NCBI RefSeq assembly: GCF_902459585.1
Contig: NZ_CABPSC010000007.1
Span: 1 to 64,000, forward strand
Direction of reading: 5' to 3'
Source: Pandoraea nosoerga
Lineage (GTDB): Bacteria > Pseudomonadota > Gammaproteobacteria > Burkholderiales > Burkholderiaceae
Length of the DNA stretch: 64,000 bases
Shown: positions 33,841 to 43,514 of the stretch, piece after piece
How positions within the stretch are numbered: position 1 is the first letter of the stretch
Layout of the letters: every line of letters begins with the position of its first letter
Made by a program: the position numbers and the translations under genes
Notes under the pieces: generated by a model
Told to the model about the DNA's origin: nothing
The model's input: the letters and a program-made list of their open reading frames with translations, nothing else
Database searches by the model: none

Positions 33841-33900
33841 CACCGAGATAGACCGAGATGGACCGAGATGGACCGAGACGGACCGAGATGGACCGGGACG
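33841..33900. repeat. Six tandem decamers (GACCGAGATG type)
   Basis: Six adjacent 10-bp units vary only slightly around GACCGAGATG. They lie between the dienelactone hydrolase and arsC genes. Confidence 0.9.
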
Positions 33901-34110
33901 GCACGAAGCTGCCGGGCGAGCGCCGCGGCGGCGCCTGCGTCGGGCGATGCATGAAGTGAACGGGGTGAAGCCGACAAAGAAGCGGGTCGTGCCGTCACGG
34001 ACGCGCCGTGAGTAGCGACATCCGACGATACCATGCATACTCGGAGCGCACGTTCGCGGCGTGACCGACGACGTCACGCCGGACGCACTTTTCGACGCAT
34101 TGGAGTCACC

Positions 34111-34467
34111 ATGATCACCGTGTATCACAACCCGCGCTGCTCGAAGTCGCGCGAGGCGCTGGCCCTCGTGGAAGGGTCGCCCTCCGTTGCCGGCGGCGAT
34201 CTGCAAATCATCGAATATCTGAAAACGCCGCCCACGCTCGCCGAACTCAAACGCCTGTACAAGCTGCTCGGCGTGCCCGTGCGGGACATGATTCGCAGCA
34301 ACGAAACCGAGTACACCGAGCTGGGGCTCAACGATGCCTCGCTTACCGACAGCGAACTGCTCGCGGCGATCGCCAGGCATCCGAAGCTGTTGCAGCGCCC
34401 GATCGTCGTCAACGGCGACAAGGCGGTGATTGCGCGTCCGCCGGCGTTGGCAAACGAGGTGCTGTAG
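34111..34467 (+). CDS. arsC: Arsenate reductase, glutaredoxin-dependent ArsC family
   Basis: This is a 118-residue thioredoxin-fold protein of the ArsC/Spx superfamily. The N-terminal catalytic Cys is in YHNPRCSKSREAL. The LQIIEYLKTPPTLAEL segment and the C-terminal LLQRPIVVNGDKAVIARPP are typical of true ArsC arsenate reductases that convert arsenate to arsenite using glutaredoxin. No arsR, arsB or acr3 lies nearby, so it is a solitary chromosomal copy. The start at 34111 follows TGGAG. Confidence 0.9.
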   Translation: MITVYHNPRCSKSREALALVEGSPSVAGGDLQIIEYLKTPPTLAELKRLYKLLGVPVRDMIRSNETEYTELGLNDASLTDSELLAAIARHPKLLQRPIVVNGDKAVIARPPALANEVL

Positions 34468-34540
34468 CCGACCGCGGCGGCCGGCGCCGGTCCTGCGGCC
34501 TGGACAGCGGGTCGCCCGGTCGCCCCGCCGCCCCGGTCGG

Positions 34541-34582
34541 CGCGTGTGGGCGCGTGTGGGCTGCGTGTGGGCTGCGTGTGGG
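34541..34582. repeat. Four tandem GCGTGTGGGC-type repeats
   Basis: Two CGCGTGTGGG units and two CTGCGTGTGGG units run in tandem between arsC and the exonuclease gene. The same decamer occurs near 5103. Confidence 0.85.
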
Positions 34583-34587
34583 CCGCG

Positions 34588-35337
34588 TCAGCCGTGCGCC
34601 GCGCTGTCCTTGCCGGGGCCGGTCTCCGGCGATTCGGCGTCGGTGGCTTCGGCCTGCGCCGCCGCCCCGGACACGGGCGCGTCGGCGTTCGCGGTGAGGT
34701 CCACGCCTTGCCAGCCCGGCAGGGCGGCGAGTGTCCTTTGCTGCTCACGCAGCTCGGCCAGCATGTTGCAGAAGAGGGCGCCTTGCTCGAGCGCGTCGTC
34801 GAGCGCCACGTGGGTGTGAGGCAGCGGGTCCAGCCAGGCTTGCGGCAGCCGCGGCTTGATGCACTTGCGATACGGCATGCCGGTCATCGCAAACGCCAGC
34901 GTCTTGATGTCGAGTGCTGACCACGAGAACGGGCATCGGCCAACGAAACGCATCATGTACCAGAACATGAACGTGAAGTCGAAGCCGGCCGGGTAGGCGA
35001 CGAACACCGGCTTGCCCGGCAGCTTCTCCACCCACTTCACATACGCCTTGAGCGCCGTGGCCGGATCTTCCGGATCGACGCGGCAGGCGGCCCACGCGTG
35101 CGGCTCGGTTTTCCACCATTTCATCGTGAGCGGATGCCCCTTGGCGTCGGGCAGCAGCTCGAGGTTGGCGCTGAACGTGCCGATCAACTCCTTGTCGGCC
35201 GTGTACGCTGCCGACGCGAAACTCAGCATGGAATGCGGACCCGGGATCGGACCGTCGGCTTCGACGTCGGTACTGACGAAAACTTCCTCGTCGACGGGAA
35301 TGATCCGCGACGGCGTGCGCGACATCGCTTCGCTCAT
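34588..35337 (-). CDS. Predicted 3'-5' exonuclease (DnaQ-like)
   Basis: This 249-residue protein starts with an exonuclease-like [23 protein letters not shown] segment, where the DxE pair can coordinate metal ions. The later [15 protein letters not shown] contains the expected HxxxxD-like ending of DEDD exonucleases. The middle ([19 protein letters not shown]) fits the ExoII motif region. It may act as an RNase T or oligoribonuclease-like trimming enzyme; the target is unknown. Its ATG at 35337 overlaps the stop of the upstream MBL gene (ATGA), so the two are probably translationally coupled. The C-terminus is acidic and low-complexity. Confidence 0.75.
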   Translation of the reverse strand: MSEAMSRTPSRIIPVDEEVFVSTDVEADGPIPGPHSMLSFASAAYTADKELIGTFSANLELLPDAKGHPLTMKWWKTEPHAWAACRVDPEDPATALKAYVKWVEKLPGKPVFVAYPAGFDFTFMFWYMMRFVGRCPFSWSALDIKTLAFAMTGMPYRKCIKPRLPQAWLDPLPHTHVALDDALEQGALFCNMLAELREQQRTLAALPGWQGVDLTANADAPVSGAAAQAEATDAESPETGPGKDSAAHG

Positions 35338-35990
35338 ACGGCGCTCCGGGCAAGCACCGCGTCGGCGACGTAAGGATTGGTCTGGCGTTCCTGGCCGAAC
35401 GTGGACACGGGCCCATGCCCCGGGATGAACGTGACGTCCTCGCCCAGCGGCCAAAGCTTGTCGCGGATGGACGCGATCAGGTCGGCATGATTGCCGCGCG
35501 GAAAGTCCGTGCGGCCGATGGAGCCGGCGAACAGCACGTCGCCCACGCTGGCGAGCCGTTCGTCGGCCGAGAAGAAAACGACGTGGCCGGGCGTGTGGCC
35601 GGGGCAATGCAGCACGTCGAGGGTGATGTCGCCGAACTTGACGGTGTCGCCGTCGCCGAGCCAGCGATCGGGCGTGAATGGCTGCGGTTCGGGGAAGCCG
35701 AAGCGCGCGCTCTGCGTCTGGAGCTGGTCGATCCAGAAGGCGTCGTCCGGGTGCGGACCTTCGATCGGCACACCGTACTTCTCGGCCAGCGCGCCCGCGC
35801 CGCCGCAGTGATCGAGGTGGCCGTGCGTGAGGAAGATCTTTTCGAGCGTCACCCCCTGGCGCTCGATTTCGCCCACGATCCGGTCGATGTCGCCGCCGGG
35901 GTCGACCACGGCGGCGCGTTGCGTTGCATCGCAGACGAGCAGGGTGCAGTTTTGCTGGAAAGGTGTGACGGGTATCAGGGTGACGTTCAT
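35334..35990 (-). CDS. MBL-fold metallo-hydrolase (GloB-like)
   Basis: This is a 218-residue metallo-beta-lactamase-fold hydrolase. The zinc motif is [10 protein letters not shown] near residues 55-64, with later metal ligands in [30 protein letters not shown] and the final [19 protein letters not shown]. This arrangement matches the small glyoxalase II-like or YcbL group. It would hydrolyse a thioester or similar substrate. It overlaps the downstream exonuclease gene by 4 bases. Confidence 0.9.
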   Translation of the reverse strand: MNVTLIPVTPFQQNCTLLVCDATQRAAVVDPGGDIDRIVGEIERQGVTLEKIFLTHGHLDHCGGAGALAEKYGVPIEGPHPDDAFWIDQLQTQSARFGFPEPQPFTPDRWLGDGDTVKFGDITLDVLHCPGHTPGHVVFFSADERLASVGDVLFAGSIGRTDFPRGNHADLIASIRDKLWPLGEDVTFIPGHGPVSTFGQERQTNPYVADAVLARSAV

Positions 35991-36318
35991 GAGGTATTGG
36001 GGACGCGGTTTTCGTCTATTGTAATTCGGGCCGCCGCCGCACCGCCCGGCGTGCCGACGCCCCGGTCGCCACCCGGGGGCGCGCCCTGGTCCGAGAGCGG
36101 CAGGAGAGCGGCAGGAGAGCGGCACGAGAGCGGCCCGCAAACGGTGCGCCGAGGCGCCCGGAGACCCGTTGCGAAAGGCGCTGCCATGCGCGAGCGGCGC
36201 GGCGGCGCCCGTCACGTTTGTAGCGCCTGTAACGCCCGGCAGTGATGTTCGGCAGTAACGCTTGGTAACAAGACTTACGAAGTAAGTGAACGCTCGCTGA
36301 TAGGTTGACTTCGGTGGC
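35991..36318. other. MBL gene-rlpA intergenic region with tandem repeat
   Basis: No gene is seen. Four 11-bp repeats occupy 36093-36136. A TTGACT near 36305 could be a -35 element for rlpA, but no well-spaced -10 is evident. Confidence 0.5.
36093..36136. repeat. Four tandem 11-bp repeats (GAGAGCGGCAG)
   Basis: Four units starting at 36093, 36104, 36115 and 36126 differ only at one or two final bases. Confidence 0.9.
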
Positions 36319-36336
36319 ATGTTAAACTCCGGCCCT

Positions 36337-37053
36337 ATGCGAACACGCGACATGCTCACACGGTTCGCGGTCGGCTGCGCCCTCGCCCTGACGTTGACAG
36401 CCTGCACAACGCCGCTCGAACCCCCCAGCCAGTCGGCTGCCGCCCCTTCGGCGACAGGCGCAGGCACGCGTGCGCGCGAAGCCAACGCACCGGTCGGCTC
36501 GAGCTTCGACCTGCACTGGCCGGGACGGGTGTACCACAACGGGGGGCTCAATCCCGGCGACCCCGACGCCCCGGAGCGCGACGGCGAAGCCCGTCTGCGG
36601 GCGGACGCGGGCACGTTCTTCCAGACCGGCACCGCCTCGTGGTACGGCAAGAAGTTCCACGGGCGCCGCACCGCTACCGGCGAGACGTTCGACATGAACG
36701 AACTGACTGCCGCACATCCCACACTGCCGCTCGCGAGCTTCGTGCTGGTGCGCAACGTCGCCAACAACAAGGCGGTCGTGGTGAAGATCAACGATCGCGG
36801 ACCCTATACGCGCAAGCGCATCATCGATCTGTCCTACGGCGCGGCCAAAAAGCTGGACTTCGTCAACGCCGGTCATGCCAAGGTCGAGATCCGGCGCCTG
36901 TCGCGCAGCGAAATCGCGGCGCTCGGCCTCGAGGACGGCGGCAACAGGAACAGTAGCGGCAACGGCGCTGCGCGCGCATCGTCGTCGCCCACCGAGGCGT
37001 CGGCGCCCTCAGCCGATGCGATTGCGCCGCGACCGACGCCGGAAGCGTCTTAA
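36337..37053 (+). CDS. rlpA: RlpA-like septal lytic transglycosylase lipoprotein
   Basis: RlpA is an outer-membrane lipoprotein that acts on denuded peptidoglycan at division sites. This protein has about 238 residues, with a lipobox LTLTAC near residue 23 from the chosen start. The double-psi beta-barrel is clear: TGTASWYGKKFHGRRTATGETFDMNELTAAHPTLPLASFVLVRN and NDRGPYTRKRIIDLSYGAAKKL. The catalytic Asp of the DRGPY motif is present. The usual C-terminal SPOR domain is absent, replaced by a Ser/Pro/Ala-rich tail, so septal targeting would need another route. ATG codons at 36319 and 36337 are both possible. Confidence 0.88.
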   Translation: MRTRDMLTRFAVGCALALTLTACTTPLEPPSQSAAAPSATGAGTRAREANAPVGSSFDLHWPGRVYHNGGLNPGDPDAPERDGEARLRADAGTFFQTGTASWYGKKFHGRRTATGETFDMNELTAAHPTLPLASFVLVRNVANNKAVVVKINDRGPYTRKRIIDLSYGAAKKLDFVNAGHAKVEIRRLSRSEIAALGLEDGGNRNSSGNGAARASSSPTEASAPSADAIAPRPTPEAS

Positions 37054-37422
37054 AAATCGGGACGCGCACGACCGGTTTATTGTGCAATTCACGCACATTG
37101 CGGGAAAAATCACCTCAATTATTTCGCTTTCCGCGCCAACCTTGCGGCGGAGTGCGTCGCATGAATGTGCGCACTTCAAATCGCCCGCGACCAAATCCAC
37201 TATTTTTTTTCCGATCCTCGCATCAATCTGCCAGCCTTTGGCCGCAATGCGACGCATGACGGGCTTTCCAGGAGGTTGCGTTGGCAACCGTTGTTCGCCG
37301 CAGACGATGTGGGTAGACTGTGCCCCACGCGCAGATGCACGCTTTGTGTGCATCCGATTGAGGCCTGCCGAGACCCGGGCCCGGCGCACCTTTCAAAAAA
37401 ACGCATTCCTGGAGGAGTTTTA
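37054..37422. other. Upstream region of the ABC importer operon
   Basis: This 369-bp stretch has no convincing gene. A very strong GGAGGAG site lies at its right end. Lower-GC segments near 37080-37215 suggest regulatory DNA, but no clear promoter could be assigned. Confidence 0.45.
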
Positions 37423-38409
37423 ATGTCGACGATGGGTAAATACGCCAAGCGCACCCTGCTGTGCGCGGTGGCCGCTACGTTGTTGGGGACGACCGGCGCG
37501 GCATTCGCGCAGGACACGAAGTCGGTGTCGGTGCTGGCGATCGTGGAGCACCCGGCGCTCGATGCCATCCGCGACGGCGCGCGCGACGAACTCAAGGCAG
37601 AAGGCTATGAGGTTGGCAAGAACCTCAAGTGGGAATACCAGAGCGCGCAGGGCAACGTCGGCACCGCGGCGCAGATTGCTCGCAAGTTCGTGGGTGACAA
37701 GCCCGACGCGATCATCGGCATTGCCACGCCGACCGCGCAGGCCGTGGCCGCCGCGACCAAGAGTGTGCCGTTGGTGTACTCCGGCGTGACCGATCCGGTG
37801 GCCGCACAACTCGTGAAGAGCTGGGAGCCGTCGGGCACCAACGTGACGGGCGTGTCGGACAAGCTGCCGCTGGACAAGCAGGTTGCGCTCATCAAGCGCG
37901 TCGTGCCGAACGCCAAGCGCGTGGGCATGGTGTACAACCCGGGCGAAGCGAACTCGGTCGTGGTCGTCAACGAGCTCAAGAAGCTGTTGCCGGCCGCCGG
38001 CATGACGCTGGTCGAAGCCGCGGCGCCTCGCACCGTCGACATCAGTTCGGCGGCGAGCAGCCTGGTCGGCAAGGTCGACGTGATCTACACGAACACGGAC
38101 AACAACGTCGTGTCGGCCTACGAGTCGCTGGTGAAGGTCGCCAACGACCGCAAGATCCCGCTCGTCGCCTCGGACACCGACAGCGTGAAGCGTGGCGCCA
38201 TCGCGGCACTGGGCATCAACTACTACGACCTTGGCCGCCAGACGGGCAAGGTCGTGGGTCGCATCCTCAAGGGCGAGAAGCCGGGTTCGATCGCGTCGCA
38301 GACCAGCTCGAATCTGGAACTGTTCGTGAACACTGCGGCGGCCGCGCGCCAGGGCGCCACGCTGTCCGACGACCTGGTGAAGGAAGCCAAGACGGTCATC
38401 AAACAGTAA
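37423..38409 (+). CDS. ABC transporter substrate-binding protein (ABC_sub_bind family)
   Basis: This is a periplasmic binding protein of 328 residues with a Sec signal ending at AAFAQDT. The fold is the ABC_sub_bind group related to TrpX and similar binding proteins: VLAIVEHPALDAIRDGARDELKAEGY near the N-terminus, DAIIGIATPTAQAVAAATKSVPLVYSGVTDPV and LPLDKQVALIKRVVPNAKRVGMVYNPGEANS in the middle. GGAGGAG precedes the ATG. The permease and ATPase genes follow on the same strand. Relatives carry aromatic amino acids; the ligand here is not established. Confidence 0.9.
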   Translation: MSTMGKYAKRTLLCAVAATLLGTTGAAFAQDTKSVSVLAIVEHPALDAIRDGARDELKAEGYEVGKNLKWEYQSAQGNVGTAAQIARKFVGDKPDAIIGIATPTAQAVAAATKSVPLVYSGVTDPVAAQLVKSWEPSGTNVTGVSDKLPLDKQVALIKRVVPNAKRVGMVYNPGEANSVVVVNELKKLLPAAGMTLVEAAAPRTVDISSAASSLVGKVDVIYTNTDNNVVSAYESLVKVANDRKIPLVASDTDSVKRGAIAALGINYYDLGRQTGKVVGRILKGEKPGSIASQTSSNLELFVNTAAAARQGATLSDDLVKEAKTVIKQ

Positions 38410-38640
38410 AGCGTGCGTGACACCGGTGCGGCGGGCCGCCTGCCCGCGGCGCCGGCGAGCGACAGGGCGGCGCCCGGACACGATCTGTCCCCGCCGCTCT
38501 TTTCCTATCGAATGGGCGGGACGGCTCCCCCCGAACGCGGTCGCAAAACGACCGGCTATGACCCGATTGGCCGACGTCGGCCGTGCGAGCGCTGATGCCG
38601 TGACCCGGCAAGGGCCGTCTTGCGCAGTGGAATTACGAAA

Positions 38641-39549
38641 ATGTCCCTTTTTTCTATGATGGGCGCGCTGGAGATCGGTCTGATCTTCAGTCTCGTGGCG
38701 CTCGGGGTGCTGATTTCCTTTCGCATCCTCAATTTTCCTGATCTGACCGTTGACGGCAGCTTCGCGCTTGGCGGCGCGGTGGCCGCCACGCTGATCGCCG
38801 GCGGCACCAATCCGTTCGCGGCGACGTTGGCCGCCATGGCGGCCGGCGCGGTGGCCGGCTTCATCACGGGCTGGCTCAATGTGCGTCTGAAGATCATGGA
38901 CCTGCTCGCCAGTATCCTGATGATGATCGCGCTCTACTCGGTGAATCTGCGCGTGATGGGCGCGCCGAACGTGCCGCTGATCACGTCGCCGACCGTCTTC
39001 ACGATGCTGCTGCCCGAGAACGGCCCGAGCTGGCTGCCCGACTACGTGCTGCGTCCGGCCATGCTGCTGGTGGTGGTCGTGGTCGTGAAGCTGGGCCTCG
39101 ATTACTTCTTCTCGTCGCAGCAGGGGCTTGCGATGCGCTCGACGGGCGCCAACCCCCGCATGGCGCGGGCGCAGGGCGTGAACACCGGTCGCGAGATTCT
39201 CGCGGGCATGGCGCTGTCGAACGCGCTCGTGGCGCTGGCGGGCGCGCTGTTCGCGCAGTCGCAGGGCGGCGCGGACATCTCGATGGGGATCGGGACCATC
39301 GTGATCGGTCTGGCGGCGGTGATCATCGGCGAGACCATCCTGCCGGCACGCCGGCTTATCCTCACCACGCTCGCCGTGGTGATCGGCGCCGTGCTGTATC
39401 GTTTCTTCATCGCGCTGGCGCTCAACAGCGACTTCATCGGACTGAAGGCGCAGGATCTCAACCTGGTGACGGCCTTGCTCGTGGCGGTGGCGCTGGTGCT
39501 GCCGGCAACGCGCCGCAAGCTGTTCGCACGCAAGAACGGAGGCGCCTGA
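38641..39549 (+). CDS. ABC transporter permease (TrpY-like)
   Basis: This is an inner-membrane permease of 302 residues with about 8-9 hydrophobic helices. FRILNFPDLTVDGSFALGGAVAA near the N-terminus and the later EAxx-like loop GLAMRSTGANPRMARAQGVNTG are typical of branched-chain/TrpY-type permeases. It lies 231 bp after the binding-protein gene and only 2 bp before the ATPase gene. The ribosome binding site is weak. Confidence 0.9.
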   Translation: MSLFSMMGALEIGLIFSLVALGVLISFRILNFPDLTVDGSFALGGAVAATLIAGGTNPFAATLAAMAAGAVAGFITGWLNVRLKIMDLLASILMMIALYSVNLRVMGAPNVPLITSPTVFTMLLPENGPSWLPDYVLRPAMLLVVVVVVKLGLDYFFSSQQGLAMRSTGANPRMARAQGVNTGREILAGMALSNALVALAGALFAQSQGGADISMGIGTIVIGLAAVIIGETILPARRLILTTLAVVIGAVLYRFFIALALNSDFIGLKAQDLNLVTALLVAVALVLPATRRKLFARKNGGA

Positions 39550-39551
39550 TC

Positions 39552-40346
39552 ATGTTGAGCGCAAAAGACCTCAAGATCACTTTCAATCCGGGCACGCCGA
39601 TCGAAAACCGCGCGTTGCGCGGCATGTCGCTCGATATTCCGACGGGCCAGTTCGTGACGGTGATCGGCTCCAATGGCGCCGGCAAGTCGACGTTCCTCAA
39701 TGCCATCAGCGGCGACCTGACGGTCGACTCGGGCACCATCTCGATCGACGGCAACGACGTCACGAAAAAGACGGCATGGCAGCGCGCGAGCCAGGTGGCG
39801 CGTGTGTTCCAGGACCCGATGGCCGGCACATGCGAGGCGCTGACCATCGAAGAGAACATGGCGCTGGCCGTCAAGCGCGGCGAAGGCCGCGGCTTCCGGT
39901 TTGCGTTGAACAGGGAACTGCGCGAGCGCTTTCGCGAGAAGCTGAGCCTGCTCAACCTGGGGCTGGAAAACCGTCTTTCGGACCGCATCGGTTTGCTCTC
40001 GGGCGGCCAACGTCAGGCCGTGAGTTTGCTGATGGCCTCATTGCAACCATCGCGAATCCTCTTGCTAGACGAACACACGGCGGCGCTCGATCCGAAGACG
40101 GCGGCGTTCGTGCTGGAGCTGACGGCGCGCATCGTCGAGCAGAGCAAGCTGACGGCCATGATGGTCACGCACAGCATGCGCCAGGCGCTCGACTACGGCG
40201 ATCGCACGGTGATGCTGCACCAGGGCAAGGTCGTGCTCGACGTCTCGGGCGACGCGCGCAAGGGCCTCGACGTGCCCGACCTGCTCCAGATGTTCGAGCG
40301 CACGCGCGGCGAACAGCTCGACGACGACGCACTGCTGCTGAGCTGA
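39552..40346 (+). CDS. ABC transporter ATP-binding protein (TrpZ-like)
   Basis: This is the ATPase of the importer, 264 residues. Walker A is GSNGAGKST near residues 39-47, the signature is LSGGQRQA, and Walker B is ILLLDEHTAALD. The switch His is in MMVTHSMRQAL. It starts 2 bp after the permease stop, so both are translated from one transcript. The operon ends in a terminator at 40371. Confidence 0.95.
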   Translation: MLSAKDLKITFNPGTPIENRALRGMSLDIPTGQFVTVIGSNGAGKSTFLNAISGDLTVDSGTISIDGNDVTKKTAWQRASQVARVFQDPMAGTCEALTIEENMALAVKRGEGRGFRFALNRELRERFREKLSLLNLGLENRLSDRIGLLSGGQRQAVSLLMASLQPSRILLLDEHTAALDPKTAAFVLELTARIVEQSKLTAMMVTHSMRQALDYGDRTVMLHQGKVVLDVSGDARKGLDVPDLLQMFERTRGEQLDDDALLLS

Positions 40347-40370
40347 GCGCGCGTTGCCGCCACGGAAAAA

Positions 40371-40392
40371 AGCCCGCTTCGGCGGGCTTTTC
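40371..40392. terminator. Bidirectional terminator between the ABC operon and rsmI
   Basis: AGCCCGC / GCGGGCT with a TTCG loop is flanked by A6 on the left and T4 on the right, so it can work for both convergent transcripts. Confidence 0.9.
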
Positions 40393-40506
40393 CTTGCGTG
40401 CCACGGGGACTGGCAGACCAATCGCCGGCGGGAAAGTGTGGGGGAATGCCGGAAATGCCCGCGGAAATATCCGATGTCGTTCTCCCGGGCCGCCCTGATG
40501 GCGCCG

Positions 40507-41391
40507 CTAGCCGTTCTTGAGCGCCAGCGCCCGCTCGTACAGCGTATTCCGAGGGGCGCCGGTGATGGCGGCGGCCAGCTTGGCGGCGCTCTTCGTTGGC
40601 AATTCGGCCACGAGCAGTGCGAGCACGCGCTGCGCTTCGGCGTCCACGCCGTCCTCGGCGGCGTTCGCGGCCGCGCCCGACACCGCCAGGACGAACTCGC
40701 CGCGCTGGCGATTCGCATCCGCTTTGAGCCACGCCACGCCGTCGCCGAGCGCGCACTCGTGAATGTCCTCGAAGCGCTTCGTCAATTCGCGTCCGATCAG
40801 TAGCCTGCGCCCGGCGCCCAGTCCTGCCGCGAGCGCGTCGACCGTCTCGACGATCCGGTGCGGCGCTTCGTAGAACACCTGCGCGCACGGCGACGCCGCC
40901 AACGCCGCGATGGCCTGTGCGCGCTGCTGCGCCTTCGGCGGCAGAAAGCCGACGAACGTGAACGACTCCACCCACGCGCCCGCCGCCGACAGCAACGTGA
41001 TTACCGCGCTGGCGCCCGGTATCGGCACCACGCCGAGCCCGGCTGCGCGCACCGCATCGACGAGCCGTGCGCCCGGATCCGAGATGCCGGGCGTGCCAGC
41101 GTCCGAAATATACGCGATGCGCTCGCCGGCTCGCAGACGCTCCACCAGCCGCGCCGCGGCGGCATTCTCGTTGTGTTCGTGGGCCGCGATCAACGGACGA
41201 TCGATGCCATAGCGTTGCAGCAGCTGTGCGCTGTTGCGCGTATCTTCACAGGCAATGGCGTCCACCATGCCCAGGATGTGCAGGGCGCGCACGGTGATGT
41301 CGGCGGTGTTGCCCAGCGGTGTGGCCACGACATACAGCGTGCCCGTCGGGTAATGCTGGCCCTCGGCCAGCGACAACAGACGGTCGCTCAT
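40507..41391 (-). CDS. rsmI: 16S rRNA 2'-O-ribose C1402 methyltransferase
   Basis: RsmI methylates the ribose of C1402 in 16S rRNA using S-adenosylmethionine. It has 294 residues, the normal length. Family motifs are GTLYVVATPLGNTADIT at the N-terminus, ACEDTRNSAQLLQRYGI, ISDAGTPGISDPGARLV, IPGASAV and FYEAPHRIVETVD. It is divergent from yraN, an arrangement known in many proteobacteria. Confidence 0.97.
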   Translation of the reverse strand: MSDRLLSLAEGQHYPTGTLYVVATPLGNTADITVRALHILGMVDAIACEDTRNSAQLLQRYGIDRPLIAAHEHNENAAAARLVERLRAGERIAYISDAGTPGISDPGARLVDAVRAAGLGVVPIPGASAVITLLSAAGAWVESFTFVGFLPPKAQQRAQAIAALAASPCAQVFYEAPHRIVETVDALAAGLGAGRRLLIGRELTKRFEDIHECALGDGVAWLKADANRQRGEFVLAVSGAAANAAEDGVDAEAQRVLALLVAELPTKSAAKLAAAITGAPRNTLYERALALKNG

Positions 41392-41487
41392 GCGCGGGGC
41401 CTCCGGTAAAGCGAAGTCGTCGCCTCACGCACCCCGCAGGACGCAGCGACACCGGCATTGCCGGAAACGGTAAACATTGGAACAACC

Positions 41488-41841
41488 ATGTCGAATCAGC
41501 TAGGAGTTTCGTTCGAGAGCCGCGCGCAGACCCTGCTCGAGCGACGCGGCTGGCAGCTCGTCGCGCGCAACTATCGGTGCCGCGGCGGTGAAATTGACCT
41601 CATTATGCGCGATCGCGCGGGCGTGCTCGTGTTCGTCGAAGTCCGCGCACGGGCGCGCAGCGATTTTGGCGGCGCGGCCGAGAGCATCACCCGCGCCAAG
41701 CGAAGGCGCCTCGCGCTGGCCGCGCGACACTACCTGTTGCGGCGCCCGGCCGCGCGCTGCCGCTTCGACGTCGTGGCCTTCGACGGGCGCCCGCCCGTCG
41801 CACACTGGCTGCCGAACGCCTTCAGTGCCGACGATCTCTGA
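41488..41841 (+). CDS. yraN: YraN family protein (UPF0102)
   Basis: This is a small nuclease-fold protein of 117 residues resembling archaeal Holliday-junction resolvases and restriction endonucleases. The conserved motif [23 protein letters not shown] carries the D and E-x-K-like positions. The function is not established. ATG at 41488 is used, with an alternative at 41458. It starts the yraN-diaA-dolP group. Confidence 0.88.
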   Translation: MSNQLGVSFESRAQTLLERRGWQLVARNYRCRGGEIDLIMRDRAGVLVFVEVRARARSDFGGAAESITRAKRRRLALAARHYLLRRPAARCRFDVVAFDGRPPVAHWLPNAFSADDL

Positions 41842-41892
41842 CGAAACCCGCCCCGTCGGCCCTGTTACACTTGCGAAAGTGCCGTTTCATGA

Positions 41893-42561
<669 letters not shown>

Positions 42562-42679
42562 ACCTATTGTCATCCTGAGGCGTCAAGATCATGACGGGCA
42601 TCGGGTCGCGGGGGCGGACGGTGCCGGCCGGGCGCGGCGGGGGCCGCCCCGTTCGATCATCCAACAAGGAGAATGACCG

Positions 42680-43459
42680 ATGAGTTTCCAACGCGCGCAA
42701 GGCGTTGTTAAGCCGCTCGTAGCGGCAGCGTTGATTGCCGCGACCCTGGCCGGTTGCGCCCCCATCATCCTCGGCGGCGCGGCCACCGGCGCGCTCGTGG
42801 CCACCGATCGCCGCTCCGTCGGCGCCCAGACGGAAGATCGCGAAATCCAGATCAAGGCGGAAGCGAATATCGCCAACACGCTGCCTGAAGCGGCGCACGT
42901 CAACGTCACGGTCTTCAACCGCCGCGTGCTGCTCACCGGCGAAGTGCCGGACGAGGCCAGCAAGCAGCGCGCCGTCGAGATCGTCAGGCAGATCAGCAAT
43001 GTGCGTGGCATCGTCGATGAGCTGGCCATCGGGCCGGCAAGCTCCTTCGGCGCGCGCTCGAACGACGCGTGGATCACCAGCAAGGTCAAGGCGAACCTGA
43101 TCAACACGAAGGAGATTTCGGCCAACGTGTTCAAGGTCGTCACCGAACGCGGCGACGTCTATCTGATGGGCCTCGTCTCGGAAGAGGAAGGCCGCATTGC
43201 CGCAAACGTCGCCAGCCGCGTCGGCGGCGTGGAAAAAGTCGTCAAGCTCTATGAATACGTGAAGCCGGAAGAGGCGCAGCGTCTGTCGACCGAAGCCGCG
43301 AAGAACCCCGCCCCGGCGCAGCCTGACGACGCGAACGCGGCGACCGTCACGACCACCCCGATCGGCAACGACACCGTCACGGCCAAGCCGCTGTCGACGC
43401 CCGCACCGATCACCGAGGGACCGGTCAAGCCCGGGCCGTCGAACAAGACGGGTAATTGA
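42680..43459 (+). CDS. dolP: BON-domain outer-membrane lipoprotein (DolP)
   Basis: This is a lipoprotein of 259 residues with lipobox AATLAGC near residue 26. Two BON domains follow: EDREIQIKAEANIANTLPEAAHVNVTVFNRRVLLTGEV and NDAWITSKVKANLINTKEISANVFKVVTERGDVYLMGLV. DolP binds anionic phospholipids at division sites and supports outer-membrane integrity. The C-terminus has an additional Pro/Thr-rich tail of about 60 residues not present in the E. coli protein. The gene lies downstream of diaA, as in E. coli. Confidence 0.9.
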   Translation: MSFQRAQGVVKPLVAAALIAATLAGCAPIILGGAATGALVATDRRSVGAQTEDREIQIKAEANIANTLPEAAHVNVTVFNRRVLLTGEVPDEASKQRAVEIVRQISNVRGIVDELAIGPASSFGARSNDAWITSKVKANLINTKEISANVFKVVTERGDVYLMGLVSEEEGRIAANVASRVGGVEKVVKLYEYVKPEEAQRLSTEAAKNPAPAQPDDANAATVTTTPIGNDTVTAKPLSTPAPITEGPVKPGPSNKTGN

Positions 43460-43514
43460 CGCGCGCCGGCGGCGCGTGCCGACGCGTCCCGAAGTGCTCC
43501 CACACGCGTTGCGA

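Noticed and set aside
33841-33900. A CRISPR array formed by the decamer repeats
   Set aside because: The units are contiguous 10-mers with no spacers and no cas genes are present.
36305-36327. A sigma-70 promoter (TTGACT) just before rlpA
   Set aside because: The only TA-rich hexamer downstream is about 11 bp away, too close for a normal promoter.
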